Source: Claveliimonas acetigenes (GTDB lineage Bacteria; Bacillota; Clostridia; Lachnospirales; Lachnospiraceae). From it: a DNA stretch of 41,384 nucleotides. A program made the position numbers and the translations under genes. The notes beneath the pieces are model-generated. The model saw only the letters and a list, made by a program, of their open reading frames with translations. It was not told the origin of the DNA and made no database searches. The stretch lies in contig NZ_JAOQJU010000031.1 of the NCBI RefSeq assembly GCF_025567385.1, positions 1 through 41,384 on the forward strand. Direction: 5' to 3'. The first letter of the stretch is position 1, and each line of letters opens with the position of its first letter. Shown one piece after another: positions 10,101 through 20,800 of the stretch.

Positions 10101-13100
10101 AAGAAAGCAGATGGAAGCTATGATTTTGATTCTGCCAAACCAGTAGTGAGTGGAGAAAACGGAGCAACTGAGATTTTTACAGATGAAAAAGGGTATGCCT
10201 GCAGTATTCCATTACCATTTGGAAGCTATATCGTGTGTGAAACTACAACACCGCACAATTACAAGCCAGTCGATGATTTTGAAGTGAATATCACAGAACA
10301 TCATCCAAACGAGCCGCAGATCTGGCGAGTGCTTCTGGATGAAGAGTTTAAGGCAAAACTGAAAATCGTGAAAAAAGATGATGAAACAAAGAAATCCGTA
10401 TTGATTGCCGGAACAGAATTTAAGGTATATGACCTGGACAACAAGAAGTATGTGGAGCAGGTAACAACTTACCCAGTGACAACTACTCACAAGTCCTATT
10501 TTACGGACAGTCAGGGATATCTGATCATGCCGAAGAATCTGAAGATCGGACATTACCGGATTGAGGAAGTCAACGCACCGGAAGGGTACACAATCAATAA
10601 GAACTATGTAGAGATTGCGGTGGATGCAAATACAGCATACCAGATGGATTCTGAGAGCGGAGATGCCATTATTACGGTAGACTACGAGAACCATCCGGTA
10701 AAAGGAAAGCTGACGATCTATAAAAAAGGTGAGATGCTGACCGGATTTAAAAAGGATTTTGTTTATGAAGAAAGATACCTGAAGGGTGCATCATTTCATG
10801 TCTATGCAGCTGAAAATATCTATACACCGGATTATCAGAAAGATGAAAACGGAAACAGACAGCTGATCTATGCAAAAGATGCACTGGTAACAACGGTAAT
10901 GACCGGGGAAGACGGAAAAGCAGTTGCTGATAACCTGCCGCTTGGTTCTTACTATGTGGTAGAAAAGACTGCACCGGAAGGATTTGTCCTGAACCATGAC
11001 AGATCGGATGTCTCATTTGTCTATGCGGATCAGGATACACCTGTGATCGAACAGGAAGTGATGGTTGGCGATGACCGCCAGAAAGTTGCAATCCAGGTAG
11101 AAAAACAGGATGCAGAAAATGGTGCAACCGTAGCAGGAGCTGTCTTTGGCATCTATAACACAGAAGATCTGAAGAATGAGAAAGGTGAGATCATTGTAAA
11201 GGCAGATACACTTCTGCAGGAAATGACTTCTGATAACGATGGTCTTGCAGCATGTACGCTGGATCTGCCGCTTGGACAGTATTATGTGAAAGAGTTAAAA
11301 GCACCGGCGGGATTTGTATCCTCTGATGAAGTTCTGAATCTGGATGCTTCTTACCAGGGGCAGGATGTGAAGACAGTAAAACTGAAAACAGTGAAAAAGA
11401 ACCAGCCGACAACAGTTGAAATCACAAAATCTGATGTAACAACAGGTGTGGAACTGGATGGGGCAAAACTCACCGTTCTTGATAAAGAAGGAAATGTTGT
11501 GGATCAGTGGACTTCTGTAAAAGATCAGCCACATGTGATCAAACGACTGACTGTGGGTAAAGAATACACCCTTCGAGAGGAAATGGCACCGTATGGATAT
11601 CTGAAAGCGACGGATGTGAAGTTCACACTGGAAGATACTGCCGAGATTCAGAAAGTAGAGATGAAAGATGAAGTTCCAACAGGACTTCTGATTATCAACA
11701 AAAATGGAGAATTTCTGGATAAAGTGACACTTTTGGACAATGTAAAAGGTACTGTGGAGCATCTCTTTGAATATGTAACTGGAAGTCTTACAGATGTAAC
11801 TTTCGATGTATTTGCTGCGGAAGATATCAAAGCGGCAGATGGTGTCAGTGAAGATTATTTCAAAGCAGATGCAAAAGTAGGAACCATTACTACGGATTCC
11901 AATGGTATTGCACAGATGGGAAATCTACCGGCTGGCAAGTACTATGTGAAGGAAGTAAAAACTGCCCATGGTTATGTGCTGGACAAAGAGCCGAGATATG
12001 TTGATCTTTCCTACCGTGATCAGGACACACCAGTCATTACTTATGATGAGAAATGGCAGAATGCCCGTCAGAAAGTAAAGGTTACGGTTCTGAAGAAAGA
12101 AAAAGATACAGAACGTGTTCTTGCAGGTGGTGTCTTCGGTCTTTATACCAGTGAAGATATCAAAAATGTAAAGGGCGAGGTACTCCTTGAGAAAGACAGT
12201 CTGATTGAGCAGAGGGTAACGGATGAAAAAGGACAGATTACTTTTACGGCAGATCTTCCGGTAGATGGAAAATACTATGTGAAAGAGATCTTTGCGCCGG
12301 ACGGATTTGTTACAACAGAAGAAGTACAGGAATTTACCTTTGAATATGCCGGAGAAGACCAGGCAGAAGTAAGCTACGACTTTACTTTTGAGAATCAGCC
12401 AACCACAGTGGAGCTGACCAAAACAGACCTGACAACAGGTAAAGAACTTCCAGGTGCACACCTGAAAGTGACGGATTCAGATGGCAATACAGTGGATGAA
12501 TGGACTTCTACGGAAGAATCCCATGTGATCAAAGAACTGGTTGTTGGTAAGGAATACACCATGACAGAGACAAAACCGGCAGATGGATATGTCACTGCAG
12601 AAAGTATTACCTTTACAGTAGAAAATACAGCTGAGATTCAGAAAGTAGAGATGAAAGATGATGTGACAAAAGTGCAGATCAGTAAGACGGATATCACAAG
12701 AGAAACTGAGATTCCGGGTGCGAAACTGACGATTCTCGATAAGGATGATCAGGTAGTAGAGAGCTGGACTTCCACAGAGGAAGCACACTATATTGAAAAA
12801 CTGCCAATCGGTAAATATACCTTACGTGAAGAGCAGGCATCGAAAGGATATCTTCTGACAGCCGATGTGACATTTGAGGTGAAAGATACCGGAGAAATCC
12901 AGAAAGTGGCTATGAAAGATGATACTGCCAAGGGAAAAGTGATTCTCAATAAGACAGATAAATCATCAGGAGAACCACTGAAAGGGGTAGAATTTGAACT
13001 TCGTGACAGCAAAGGAAAAGTTCTGGAAACCTTAAAGACAGATGCTGCCGGTCATGCAGAAAGTAAGCTGTATGAGATTGCCACATTTAAGAACGGCAAA

Positions 13101-13427
13101 TATGATACCGCTATCAAGTATTATCTGGTGGAAACAAAGACACTGGACGGATACACACTGGATCAGACCAAGCATGAAGTGACATTTGCCTATGCAGATG
13201 ACAGTACACCGGTTGTAGAAGTTACCTTTAATCTGACAAATGAGAAACCGGAAGTTCCAGAAACACCGAACACACCGGATATACCACAGTCCCATGAAGA
13301 GACAAAGGTATCAAACGCACCGAAAACAGGTGACAGTACGAATATCTGGCTGCCGATCCTGCTTCTGGTAATCTCCACAGGAGGTATGGCAGGACTTTAT
13401 ATCAGCAGAAAAAGAAAAAGCAAATAA
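7131..13427 (+). CDS. Giant sortase-anchored Cna-B repeat surface protein
   Basis: A 2098-residue cell-wall protein, likely an adhesin or mating-contact factor carried by the ICE. Start ATG 7131 follows GAGAGGA. The signal peptide ends near AYAAE. An acidic stretch spans about 130-230. A thioester-like domain covers about 240-400, with candidate Cys279 in YCVQP. About 14 Cna-B/SpaA-type repeats follow from about residue 510 to 2030, most ending in a xYYVKExxAPxGY-type segment. The C-terminus has NAPKTGD, a hydrophobic helix and RKRKSK, a standard sortase signal. Many repeats start with a Lys (IVKKD, VSVVKQD) that could form isopeptide bonds. Three repeats share EIQKV(E/A)MKD, with near-identical DNA at about 11641 and 12632. 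Ligand unknown. Confidence 0.9.
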   Translation: MKKKGNFRKVVSGLLAGMTMLSTVLSPMTAYAAEIQPEKKPPLYEEVKDLLDEDEVVTAKDYEIETGSVFDVKSDYTGLEIKDDNKVKVTFEEAKNDKDEDFTTDHADTYKAVYYVEPVNQEHPKYQISRKLIVRDKETEVQTEAAGSEAVTESETAGSEQQTEEAEESESDSEITDIDADEFDDLVEQAQNQDTYDEESGLELHDVLEQAGDEGVDLDAMEEGEIATFEAVSAYSARSTQQVTIEKGPLYRYADYNLGTYLTEPYYISYGSVRATAYCVQPAKPGPGSGNYTITKIGDNQALAKVCYYGTDAAGSESFFANKHTDFSEGKRFIIIHMAASYANGSSDAFYGTNATGEALAKELYNYCVNKPEIPDIAMSFSKPNVKAYVDGNIQRTENIQFNASSQQKITMDLPKGVKLHNVSTGNVSAAGASVTIGGGTTFYLSAPLTQTKDVNATFSAKMKGSITKDYSAYKLTTNASVQDLAFVFGEGVADEKYVSLKVSWIEQATIEIVKKDDTADVNLAGAVFGVYSDEACTKLITQMPATDKNGKSSVTIIKTQDTVYLKEITAPQGYVVNATATNVKLVASKTSAVTVENKEQLAELTIYKEGQVLTGADVSENGTVFQYENRRQKNAVYNVYAGADIVTAYGTKVYSKGDLVKENLTTGENGSVTLKNLHLGTYVVKETKAPDSFYNGSEEKSVTLTYAGQNKEVVFADVTFNNERQKADVSVVKQDKDTKKPLKGGIFALYASDDIRNADGTVVVKKGTLIEKATTGADGTAKFTADLPIGYSYSVKEDQAPEGYVRNTEDVYTFKFSYTNDKEATVSFAHTFSNDRVTAKINLYKVDKETGKAVPQGDATLKSAVYGLYAREDIVHPDGATGTIYKAGEQVASLTTDDKGQASVKGLYLGKYYVKEITPPTGYLADTEEHDLVCSYEGDMTAEVKRECTSSEQVIKQPFQIIKAANNGKTDAELLSGAGFTVYLKSSLTKKADGSYDFDSAKPVVSGENGATEIFTDEKGYACSIPLPFGSYIVCETTTPHNYKPVDDFEVNITEHHPNEPQIWRVLLDEEFKAKLKIVKKDDETKKSVLIAGTEFKVYDLDNKKYVEQVTTYPVTTTHKSYFTDSQGYLIMPKNLKIGHYRIEEVNAPEGYTINKNYVEIAVDANTAYQMDSESGDAIITVDYENHPVKGKLTIYKKGEMLTGFKKDFVYEERYLKGASFHVYAAENIYTPDYQKDENGNRQLIYAKDALVTTVMTGEDGKAVADNLPLGSYYVVEKTAPEGFVLNHDRSDVSFVYADQDTPVIEQEVMVGDDRQKVAIQVEKQDAENGATVAGAVFGIYNTEDLKNEKGEIIVKADTLLQEMTSDNDGLAACTLDLPLGQYYVKELKAPAGFVSSDEVLNLDASYQGQDVKTVKLKTVKKNQPTTVEITKSDVTTGVELDGAKLTVLDKEGNVVDQWTSVKDQPHVIKRLTVGKEYTLREEMAPYGYLKATDVKFTLEDTAEIQKVEMKDEVPTGLLIINKNGEFLDKVTLLDNVKGTVEHLFEYVTGSLTDVTFDVFAAEDIKAADGVSEDYFKADAKVGTITTDSNGIAQMGNLPAGKYYVKEVKTAHGYVLDKEPRYVDLSYRDQDTPVITYDEKWQNARQKVKVTVLKKEKDTERVLAGGVFGLYTSEDIKNVKGEVLLEKDSLIEQRVTDEKGQITFTADLPVDGKYYVKEIFAPDGFVTTEEVQEFTFEYAGEDQAEVSYDFTFENQPTTVELTKTDLTTGKELPGAHLKVTDSDGNTVDEWTSTEESHVIKELVVGKEYTMTETKPADGYVTAESITFTVENTAEIQKVEMKDDVTKVQISKTDITRETEIPGAKLTILDKDDQVVESWTSTEEAHYIEKLPIGKYTLREEQASKGYLLTADVTFEVKDTGEIQKVAMKDDTAKGKVILNKTDKSSGEPLKGVEFELRDSKGKVLETLKTDAAGHAESKLYEIATFKNGKYDTAIKYYLVETKTLDGYTLDQTKHEVTFAYADDSTPVVEVTFNLTNEKPEVPETPNTPDIPQSHEETKVSNAPKTGDSTNIWLPILLLVISTGGMAGLYISRKRKSK

Positions 13428-13453
13428 GGAAATTAAAACCAACGGTTATGATT

Positions 13454-13481
13454 GGGAGCTTCTATGTGAGGCTCCCTTTTT
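13454..13481 (+). terminator. Rho-independent terminator after the surface-protein gene
   Basis: A 9-bp stem (13454-13462 with 13468-13476, one G-T pair; outer arm GGGAGC/GCTCCC) has a TATGT loop and a five-T tail (13477-13481). It is the most convincing terminator in the ICE part of the window. It would separate the very long surface-protein transcript from the downstream genes. Confidence 0.8.
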
Positions 13482-13514
13482 CATACAAAAAAACACAGAA
13501 AGGAACAGAAAACT

Positions 13515-13655
13515 ATGATGAAAGCAATGGAAAAAAGACAGGAAGCACGAAAAAACCAGGAGAAAACTTTAAAGAGAATGATGGCTTATCAGAAGAAAGC
13601 TGAGCAGATGGTCAGCAGAAAAAGAATGAACCATCACATGATCAGAAAGGGGTAA
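13515..13655 (+). CDS. Small basic protein (46 aa), unknown
   Basis: A 46-residue Lys/Arg/Met-rich protein begins MMKAMEKRQEARKNQEK and ends MNHHMIRKG. An AAAGGAA ribosome-site-like sequence lies about 11 bases upstream. The stop at 13653-13655 is six bases before the DUF5688 start, and the ribosome site of that gene lies inside its last codons, which suggests coupling. It has no membrane segment and reads as one amphipathic, highly charged helix. I do not recognise a family. It could be a nucleic-acid-binding micro-protein or a translational leader for the next gene. Confidence 0.55.
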   Translation: MMKAMEKRQEARKNQEKTLKRMMAYQKKAEQMVSRKRMNHHMIRKG

Positions 13656-13661
13656 AAGCGT

Positions 13662-14750
13662 ATGATGAACAGAAAAGAATTTTATGAATATGTCAAAAAC
13701 AATGTAAAGGAGTATCTGCCAGAGTCTTATAAGGACGCAGAAATTAAACTGCAGGAAGTAGAAAAAAACAATGGTTTGAAGCTGACAGGTATTACGATTC
13801 CGAATGGAGATCAGAGAATCGTACCGACAGTCTATCTGGATTTCCTCTACCAGGAATATATCCATGGAAAAGATGTAGACTCTTGTGTTAGCGATGTGGC
13901 TGATATGCGTATTGAGGCACAGGGAAAAGCAGAATTTTTTGATATGGGAGTTCCAGATATTCTGGATTATGAAAAGATGAAGGACAAATTACAGATGAGA
14001 ATTTGTGATAAGGAATGGAATACCGATCTTCTTGCAGATAAAGTAGTCACAGAACACGGAGATTTTGCAGCTTATTATGCAGTAAATCTGGAGGAAAATG
14101 GAGAAGGGATCAGCAGTATTCCGGTAACTGTTTCTCTGATGAACGAGTGGGGAGTATCTGCCGAACAGATTCAAGCGGATGCGATGATGGCAGACCGAAA
14201 ACGTGGTGTCACACTTATGGATATGAATGAGATTATCAAATCTATGATTTTTGGTGAAGAACCAGAAAACCTGCTGAATGAAAAAATGGATATGGAAGCC
14301 ATGGAAAACCCAATGTTCTGTCTGACAAACAAAGCTAAGATGAATGGAGCTTCCTTGTTACTGCAGGAAGATATTCGTAAACAGATTGGGGAATGCCTGG
14401 GAAGTGATTACTTTGTCATCCCATCTTCCGTTCATGAAGTGTTGATTCTCCCTGATAACGGAATTTTTCAGGTTCCAGAATTAAATGCGATTGTACAGGA
14501 AGTCAATGAGACACAGGTGGAAAGACAGGAACAGCTTTCTGATAAGGTTCAGTTCTGTGATAAAAAGACCGCAGTAATGGAAAATGCTGAGCGTAGGGAA
14601 GCACGTCTGGAAAAAGAAAAAGCAGCTGAAAAAGCAGAAGTAAAAGGTGGAATCCATGGAAGATTGGAGAAAGCCAAGGCAGAGATCAAGGCAAAAGAGG
14701 CAGACAAAGTGCCAAAGAATAAGTCAAAAGAGCTTGCCACAGCATTATAA
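13662..14750 (+). CDS. DUF5688 family protein
   Basis: A 362-residue cytoplasmic protein without signal peptide or membrane segment. The N-terminal part (MMNRKEFYEYVKNNV, then NNGLKLTGITI and PTVYLDFLYQEYIHG) has the pattern of DUF5688, a family found mainly in Lachnospiraceae and other clostridial mobile elements. The middle resembles a response to a hosted substrate but carries no catalytic motif I can name. The C-terminus (GGIHGRLEKAKAEIK at about residue 329, then a Lys-rich tail) matches the tails of the helicase and YodL proteins downstream. AGAAAGGGG just before ATG 13662 supports the start. Function unknown; the shared tail suggests the three proteins work or travel together. Confidence 0.72.
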   Translation: MMNRKEFYEYVKNNVKEYLPESYKDAEIKLQEVEKNNGLKLTGITIPNGDQRIVPTVYLDFLYQEYIHGKDVDSCVSDVADMRIEAQGKAEFFDMGVPDILDYEKMKDKLQMRICDKEWNTDLLADKVVTEHGDFAAYYAVNLEENGEGISSIPVTVSLMNEWGVSAEQIQADAMMADRKRGVTLMDMNEIIKSMIFGEEPENLLNEKMDMEAMENPMFCLTNKAKMNGASLLLQEDIRKQIGECLGSDYFVIPSSVHEVLILPDNGIFQVPELNAIVQEVNETQVERQEQLSDKVQFCDKKTAVMENAERREARLEKEKAAEKAEVKGGIHGRLEKAKAEIKAKEADKVPKNKSKELATAL

Positions 14751-14772
14751 AGAGAAACAACGATGATATTAA

Positions 14773-14795
14773 GGGGACTGTGCCAAGCAGTCCCT
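14773..14795 (+). other. Intergenic hairpin before the helicase gene
   Basis: GGGACTG (14774-14780) pairs with CAGTCCC (14788-14794) around a TGCCAAG loop, with a G-T pair outside. The sequence after it (TGATTTTATG) is only a weak T-tract. The hairpin lies 24 bases before the ATG of the 2560-residue protein and just upstream of its ribosome site, so it could be a weak terminator or an RNA-stability element. Confidence 0.6.
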
Positions 14796-14818
14796 GATTT
14801 TATGAAAAGGAGTAGCAC

Positions 14819-17800
14819 ATGGCAAATAAATTATATGCAATGGAACAGCTGACGGAAGAGGTGGCAAAAGATGTAGCTGCCAGTCCGCAGGAATGGATGC
14901 GGTTCCTAAACACTGCATCCAAACTGTACAAATACACTTTTCCAGAACAGCTTTTAATTTATGCACAGCGACCGGAAGCAACTGCCGTAGCATCCATGGA
15001 AATCTGGAATCAGAAGATGTACCGATGGATCAAAAAGGGATCTAAGGGGATTGCCTTGATTGACAATACTTCCGGACCGAAAACAAAACTTCGGTATGTA
15101 TTTGATGTGCAGGACACTTATAAAGTGCGGAATCTGGGAAAAGATCCACAGTTATGGAATCTTCCAATGGAAGGTGAACAACTGGTTGCAGATTATCTGC
15201 AGGAGCAGTTATCACTGGAAGATACAGAAGGAGGACTTGCTGAAAGTCTGCATCAGGCAGCGAAGGAGAGTATGCAGGAATGGCTTCCAGATGCATTAGA
15301 AGAACTGAGACTGGATGTAACAGGGACATTTTTGGAAGAACTGGACGAACAGAATCAGGAAGTAGAATTCAGGGAACTGATGACCAATAGTGTTTGGTAT
15401 GTATTACTAAACAGGTGTGGACTGGATGTACAGGAATATCTGGATGCAGAGGATTTTCGGCATATAACGGACTTCAATCAGCTGAAAGTATTAGGACATC
15501 TGGGAAGTGCAGTCAACGAGATCAGCAGACCAGTCCTGATGCAGATTGGACGATATGTTCTGAATGATCTGGAAAATGACCTGAAAATGGTTGCAAAAGA
15601 AAAAGAAGTAGCTTATAATGAATTTAGCACGTTAATTCGTGAAAGCAATATAGATAACACAGAAGATAGAGAAGAAAAAAAGGAGGAAACAGACTATGAG
15701 AGAGATCAGTTACAGCCAGAACGGAGAGTATCAGATTCCGGATATCAGCCTGGAAGAGACGAGAGGAACCATCGGCAAGTACGGAATGATGCGGAAAGAG
15801 TATCTGAGAAATCACAAAGTAGCCAGGTTCAACATTCTGACACTGCAGAACCGTCTGGACAGTCATCTGATGGAGATCGACAGCCAGGCAAGACAGAGAG
15901 TAGACGACCTGATGAACGAACTTCTGGAGAAAGATCCGGCACCGGACAAAATGGCAGACGGGATGGCATGGACCAGACACATGAACCAGATCAAGGCACA
16001 GGCAGAGGAGCTGGTGATTCAGGAGATTATTTACAGTTAAGTCTGTTCCCAACACAAGAGGAACAGTTAGGAGAAATAAGGAAAGCGGCAGCTGCATTAG
16101 AACAGCCAGCCGCTTTCCTTATTTCTGATGAAGTGGTAGACGATATTCTCCGAACAGGAAGCGGACAGAAAAATACACTGTTTCACATTACTGCAAGATT
16201 GATTGAAGGTCTGGATAATGAAGAAATGCAAAGCTTCCTGAAAGATGAATATGGTACTGGAGGAAAAGGATTTACCATAGATGGTCAGAAAATTAGTATC
16301 TGGTACGACAACGATGGTATTCGTATCCGGAGAGGTGACTCTGCAAGAAGAAACTTTGACCGTATCGTTACGTGGGAAGAAGCAGCTGACAGGATTCGGG
16401 ATATGTATGAGGAGGGAAATTACGTTGATAATCTTATCTCCAATAATGCCATTGAACAGGAGCAGGAAGAAATGACCAATCTTCTTGCACTTCATTTTCG
16501 GGATACTTGCAGAAACTGGGAAAAGAAACAATCATATTCAGACTGGCAGGATGTAGTGAGTGGAGCATGGACAGATCAAGAGGAAGCAGATGCGATTGTC
16601 TATCGTTTTGAATGGCTGCAGAAATATATGGATGAGAATCCGGGAGATTATCACCGCTGGGAGATTCAGCATAATCCGGAATATCTCCAACGCTTTCAGG
16701 ATCTTCAGAGGGAGCGTTCCTGGGTAGACCAGAAATTTACGGTCGAACGTCCGGCACTTTCCTTTATTACACAAGATGAAATAGATGCTGTCCTTAGAAG
16801 AGGCGGCATTACAGCCGGAGGGCGCAACCGGATCTATGAGTATTTCATGGAGCATCATGATATGAAAGATGCAGCAGAGTTCCTGAAAAATGAGTATGGA
16901 ACAGGTGGTGCATCACCTGGGATACCGGGAGCGTATGAATCTGATGCCTCACATGATGCAAAAGGATTAAAACTTGCGAAAGGAAAGATTGGCAGTCCAG
17001 AAGTAGAAATTCTATTAAAATGGAATAAGGTTGCAGAACGTGTCCGTCAGCTGATCCGCACCGATGATTTCTTATCACCGGAAGAATTGGAAAAGTATGA
17101 AGAGCGGCAGGAAGCACAGAGACTGGCAGATTTGGAAGAAGCACAGCAGATGTTAGGAGAACAGCTGGAGCAGGATACTTTGACAGCGGAAGATATAACT
17201 GATTTGAGATTAGTTGATTCAGAATATATGTCCGGTACCAGAACAAGAATCCATGATTTTGATTGCAAAGTTAAGGGAGAAGTGAATCGACTTCAATACA
17301 CATTAGAATATCATGATGATGGAGAAGGTTTCACGATTCATACGGAAAAAGATGATATTTGGAATCGAATGTCAACACAAGAATTGGAACGTCTGGATGT
17401 AAAACTCGGACAAGAAGTACTTTATTATCATTATCACAACAAAACTGTAAATGCGGATACCTTAGATGAATTACGGGAAATCAGGGAAGAAATTATGGAG
17501 GAAGAGTCCTCGTATTTTACTGCTATTTCTCAACGTGTGTGGACAGATTATGATAAAAAAGAAAAAGAATTATCGGGAGAAGCTGAGGTATCGGAAGAAA
17601 AAGAATCTTTGGAAGAGATTAACGGAATAGCAGAACCGATTCAAGCAACGAACTTCCGTATCACAGATGATGAACTTGGACAGGGAACACCGAAGGAGAA
17701 ATTCCGAGCCAATATCATGGCTATCCAGTTGTTAAAGAAATGTGAGGATGAGAACCGCAATGCGACATCAGAGGAACAGAAAATCTTATCCAGGTACGTC

Positions 17801-20800
17801 GGCTGGGGAGGTCTTGCAGATGCATTTGATGAGACAAAAGCTGCATGGGAGACAGAATATCTGGAATTAAAGACGGTTCTTACACCAGAGGAATATGCTG
17901 CAGCCAGAGCTTCCACGTTAAATGCTCATTATACACAGCCGATTGTGATTGAAAGTATGTATCAGGTGTTGGAGAATCTGGGATTTACAAAAGGAAATAT
18001 CCTGGAGCCGTCTATGGGAGTCGGGAACTTCTTTGGAATGCTTCCAGAGAATCTAAATCAGTCCAAACTCTATGGTGTGGAACTGGACAGTATCAGCGGT
18101 AGAATTGCAAAGCTACTCTATCCAGATGCCAATATTCAGATCAAAGGTTTTGAGAAGACAGATTATCCTAATGATTTTTTTGATGTGGCGATTGGAAATG
18201 TGCCATTTGGTGCATACAAGGTCAATGACCGTCAGTATGATCGCTACAATTTCATGATCCATGATTACTTTCTCGCCAAGACGATAGATCAGTTACGTCC
18301 AGGTGGTGTGGCGGCATTGATCACAACAAAGGGAACTATGGATAAGGCGTCACCGGAAGTCCGGAAATATCTGGCAGAGCGGGCAGATCTGTTGGGAGCA
18401 ATCCGACTGCCGAACACAGCTTTTAAGGCAAATGCGGGAACAGAAGTCAGTGCTGATATCTTGTTTTTCCAAAAGAGGGAAAGCCTTACGAAAGAAATGC
18501 CGGAATGGATAAATCTGGATAGTGATGTCAATGGAATTACGGTCAATCAGTATTTTGTTCAGCATCCGGAAATGATTCTGGGTGAGATGAAAGAAGTGTC
18601 CGGTCCGTATGGTATGGAAACAACATGTGCTCCAATGGAAGGAGCTGATTTGGAATTACAGTTACAAGAAGCTGTGAAACAAATTAAGGGAAGCATGGTA
18701 CCGGCAGTAGATGTGGAAACAGAACTGGATGAGATGCCAGAGAGTATTCCGGCTGATCCGAATGTTAGAAATTACAGCTATACGGTGGTAGATGATCAGG
18801 TATATTATCGTGTCAACTCTTTGATGAATCAGGTGAAAATGCCTGCCGCCACTGCAGAACGTGTAAAAGGGATGGTTTCAATCCGTGATACTGTCCGAGA
18901 ACTGATCGCTATGCAGATGGAGGAAATCGTCACAGATGAAGAAATCCAGAAACAGCAGGAAAAACTGAATCAGGTATATGATACCTACACGGCGAAGTAT
19001 GGAGTCATTGGAAGTAATGCCAACAAACGGGCGTTTTCTGATGACTCTTCTTATTGTCTGCTGTGTTCACTGGAAGACTTGAATGAAGATGGAACGCTAA
19101 AACGGAAAGCAGACATGTTTACTAAGCGAACCATTAAAAAGGCGGTTGCTGTGACAAGCGTGGAGACAGCAACAGAAGCACTTGCATTGTCTCTTAACGA
19201 AAGAGCAAAGGTAGACCTTCCTTATATGGCAGAGCTGACCGGAAAGAGTGAAGAGAAAATCACAGAAGAACTGGTCGGAGTTATTTTTAAGAATCCACTG
19301 ACAGACCAGTGGGAAAGTGGAGATGAATATCTGTCAGGAAATGTCAGGGATAAATTAAACACTGCGAGAACTTTTGCAGAGAATCATCCGGAATTCACAT
19401 CGAATGTGCGTGCACTAGAGGCAGTTCAGCCGAGAGATCTGGAAGCATCGGAGATTGAAGTGCGTATTGGAGCTACCTGGATTGAACCTTCGGATTATCA
19501 GGATTTTATGCAAGAAACATTGCATACACCATGGTATCTGCTTCAGAAAGAAATACAGGTGAAATTCTCTGAGGTAAATGGTGAGTGGAGGATTACAGGA
19601 AAGAATGCCGACAGTCCCCAAAATGCGTTTGCCTATGCAACGTATGGAACTGAGAGAGCAAATGCCTATAAGATTCTGGAAGATACCCTGAACCTGAAAG
19701 ATGTACGCATCTATGATAAGAGTGTCAATGAAAATGGTGATGAGATCCGTGTCCTTAATAAGAAAGAAACCATGCTGGCATCACAGAAGCAGGATGCCAT
19801 GAAAGCAGCATTTAAGGACTGGATTTTTAAAGACCAGCAGAGACGAGAGAGGCTGGTAAAAGTGTACAATGAACGATTTAACAGCATCCGTCCCCGTGAA
19901 TACGATGGCAGTCATTTGACTTTCCCAGGAATGAATCCGGAAATTGAACTTCGCCCACATCAGAAAAACGCTGTCGCACATCAGCTTTATGGAGAGAATG
20001 TGCTTCTTGCTCATGTAGTAGGAGCTGGAAAGACCTACGAAATGGTAGCGGCGGCAATGGAGAGCAAACGCCTGGGATTATCTCAGAAAAACCTCTTTGT
20101 CGTTCCAAACCATTTGACGGAGCAGTGGGGTGCAGAATTCCTGCAGTTATATCCGGGTGCCAATATTCTGGTGGCAACGAAGAAAGATTTTGAACCGGCA
20201 AATCGAAAGAAGTTCTGTGCCAGAATCGCTATGGGAAATTATGATGCTATTATCATTGGACATTCCCAGTTTGAGCGTATTCCAATCTCTGATGAACGTC
20301 AGGAAGCCATGTTACGGAAGCAGATTGATGATTTGGAAATGGCAATTCAGAGTGCAAGGTATGAACAGGATGGCGGACGTTATACCGTCAAACAGATTGA
20401 AAAGACCAGAAAGACACTGCAGACAAGGCTGGAAAAACTGAATCAGAAAGAGAAAAAAGATCAGGTAGTTACGTTTGAAGAACTGGGAGTGGATCACTTG
20501 TATGTAGATGAAGCACACAGCTATAAAAATGCGTTTCTTTATACAAAAATGAGAAACGTAGCCGGGATTGCACAGAATGAAGCACAGAAGTCGGCAGATA
20601 TGTTTAATAAATGTCAGTATCTGGACGAGATTACCGGAGGAAAAGGCATTACCTTTGCTACGGGCACACCGATCAGCAACAGCATGACGGAATTATATGT
20701 TATGCAACGGTATCTGCAGAACAGAAAATTACAAAATATGGGCCTTGGACTGTTTGATTCCTGGGCCTCCACCTTTGGCGAGGTAGTCACAAGCATTGAG

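Noticed and set aside
7131..13427. Cna-B repeat region as a CRISPR or tandem DNA array
   Set aside because: The repeats are long, diverged and in frame with protein domains; no short identical repeats with regular spacers.
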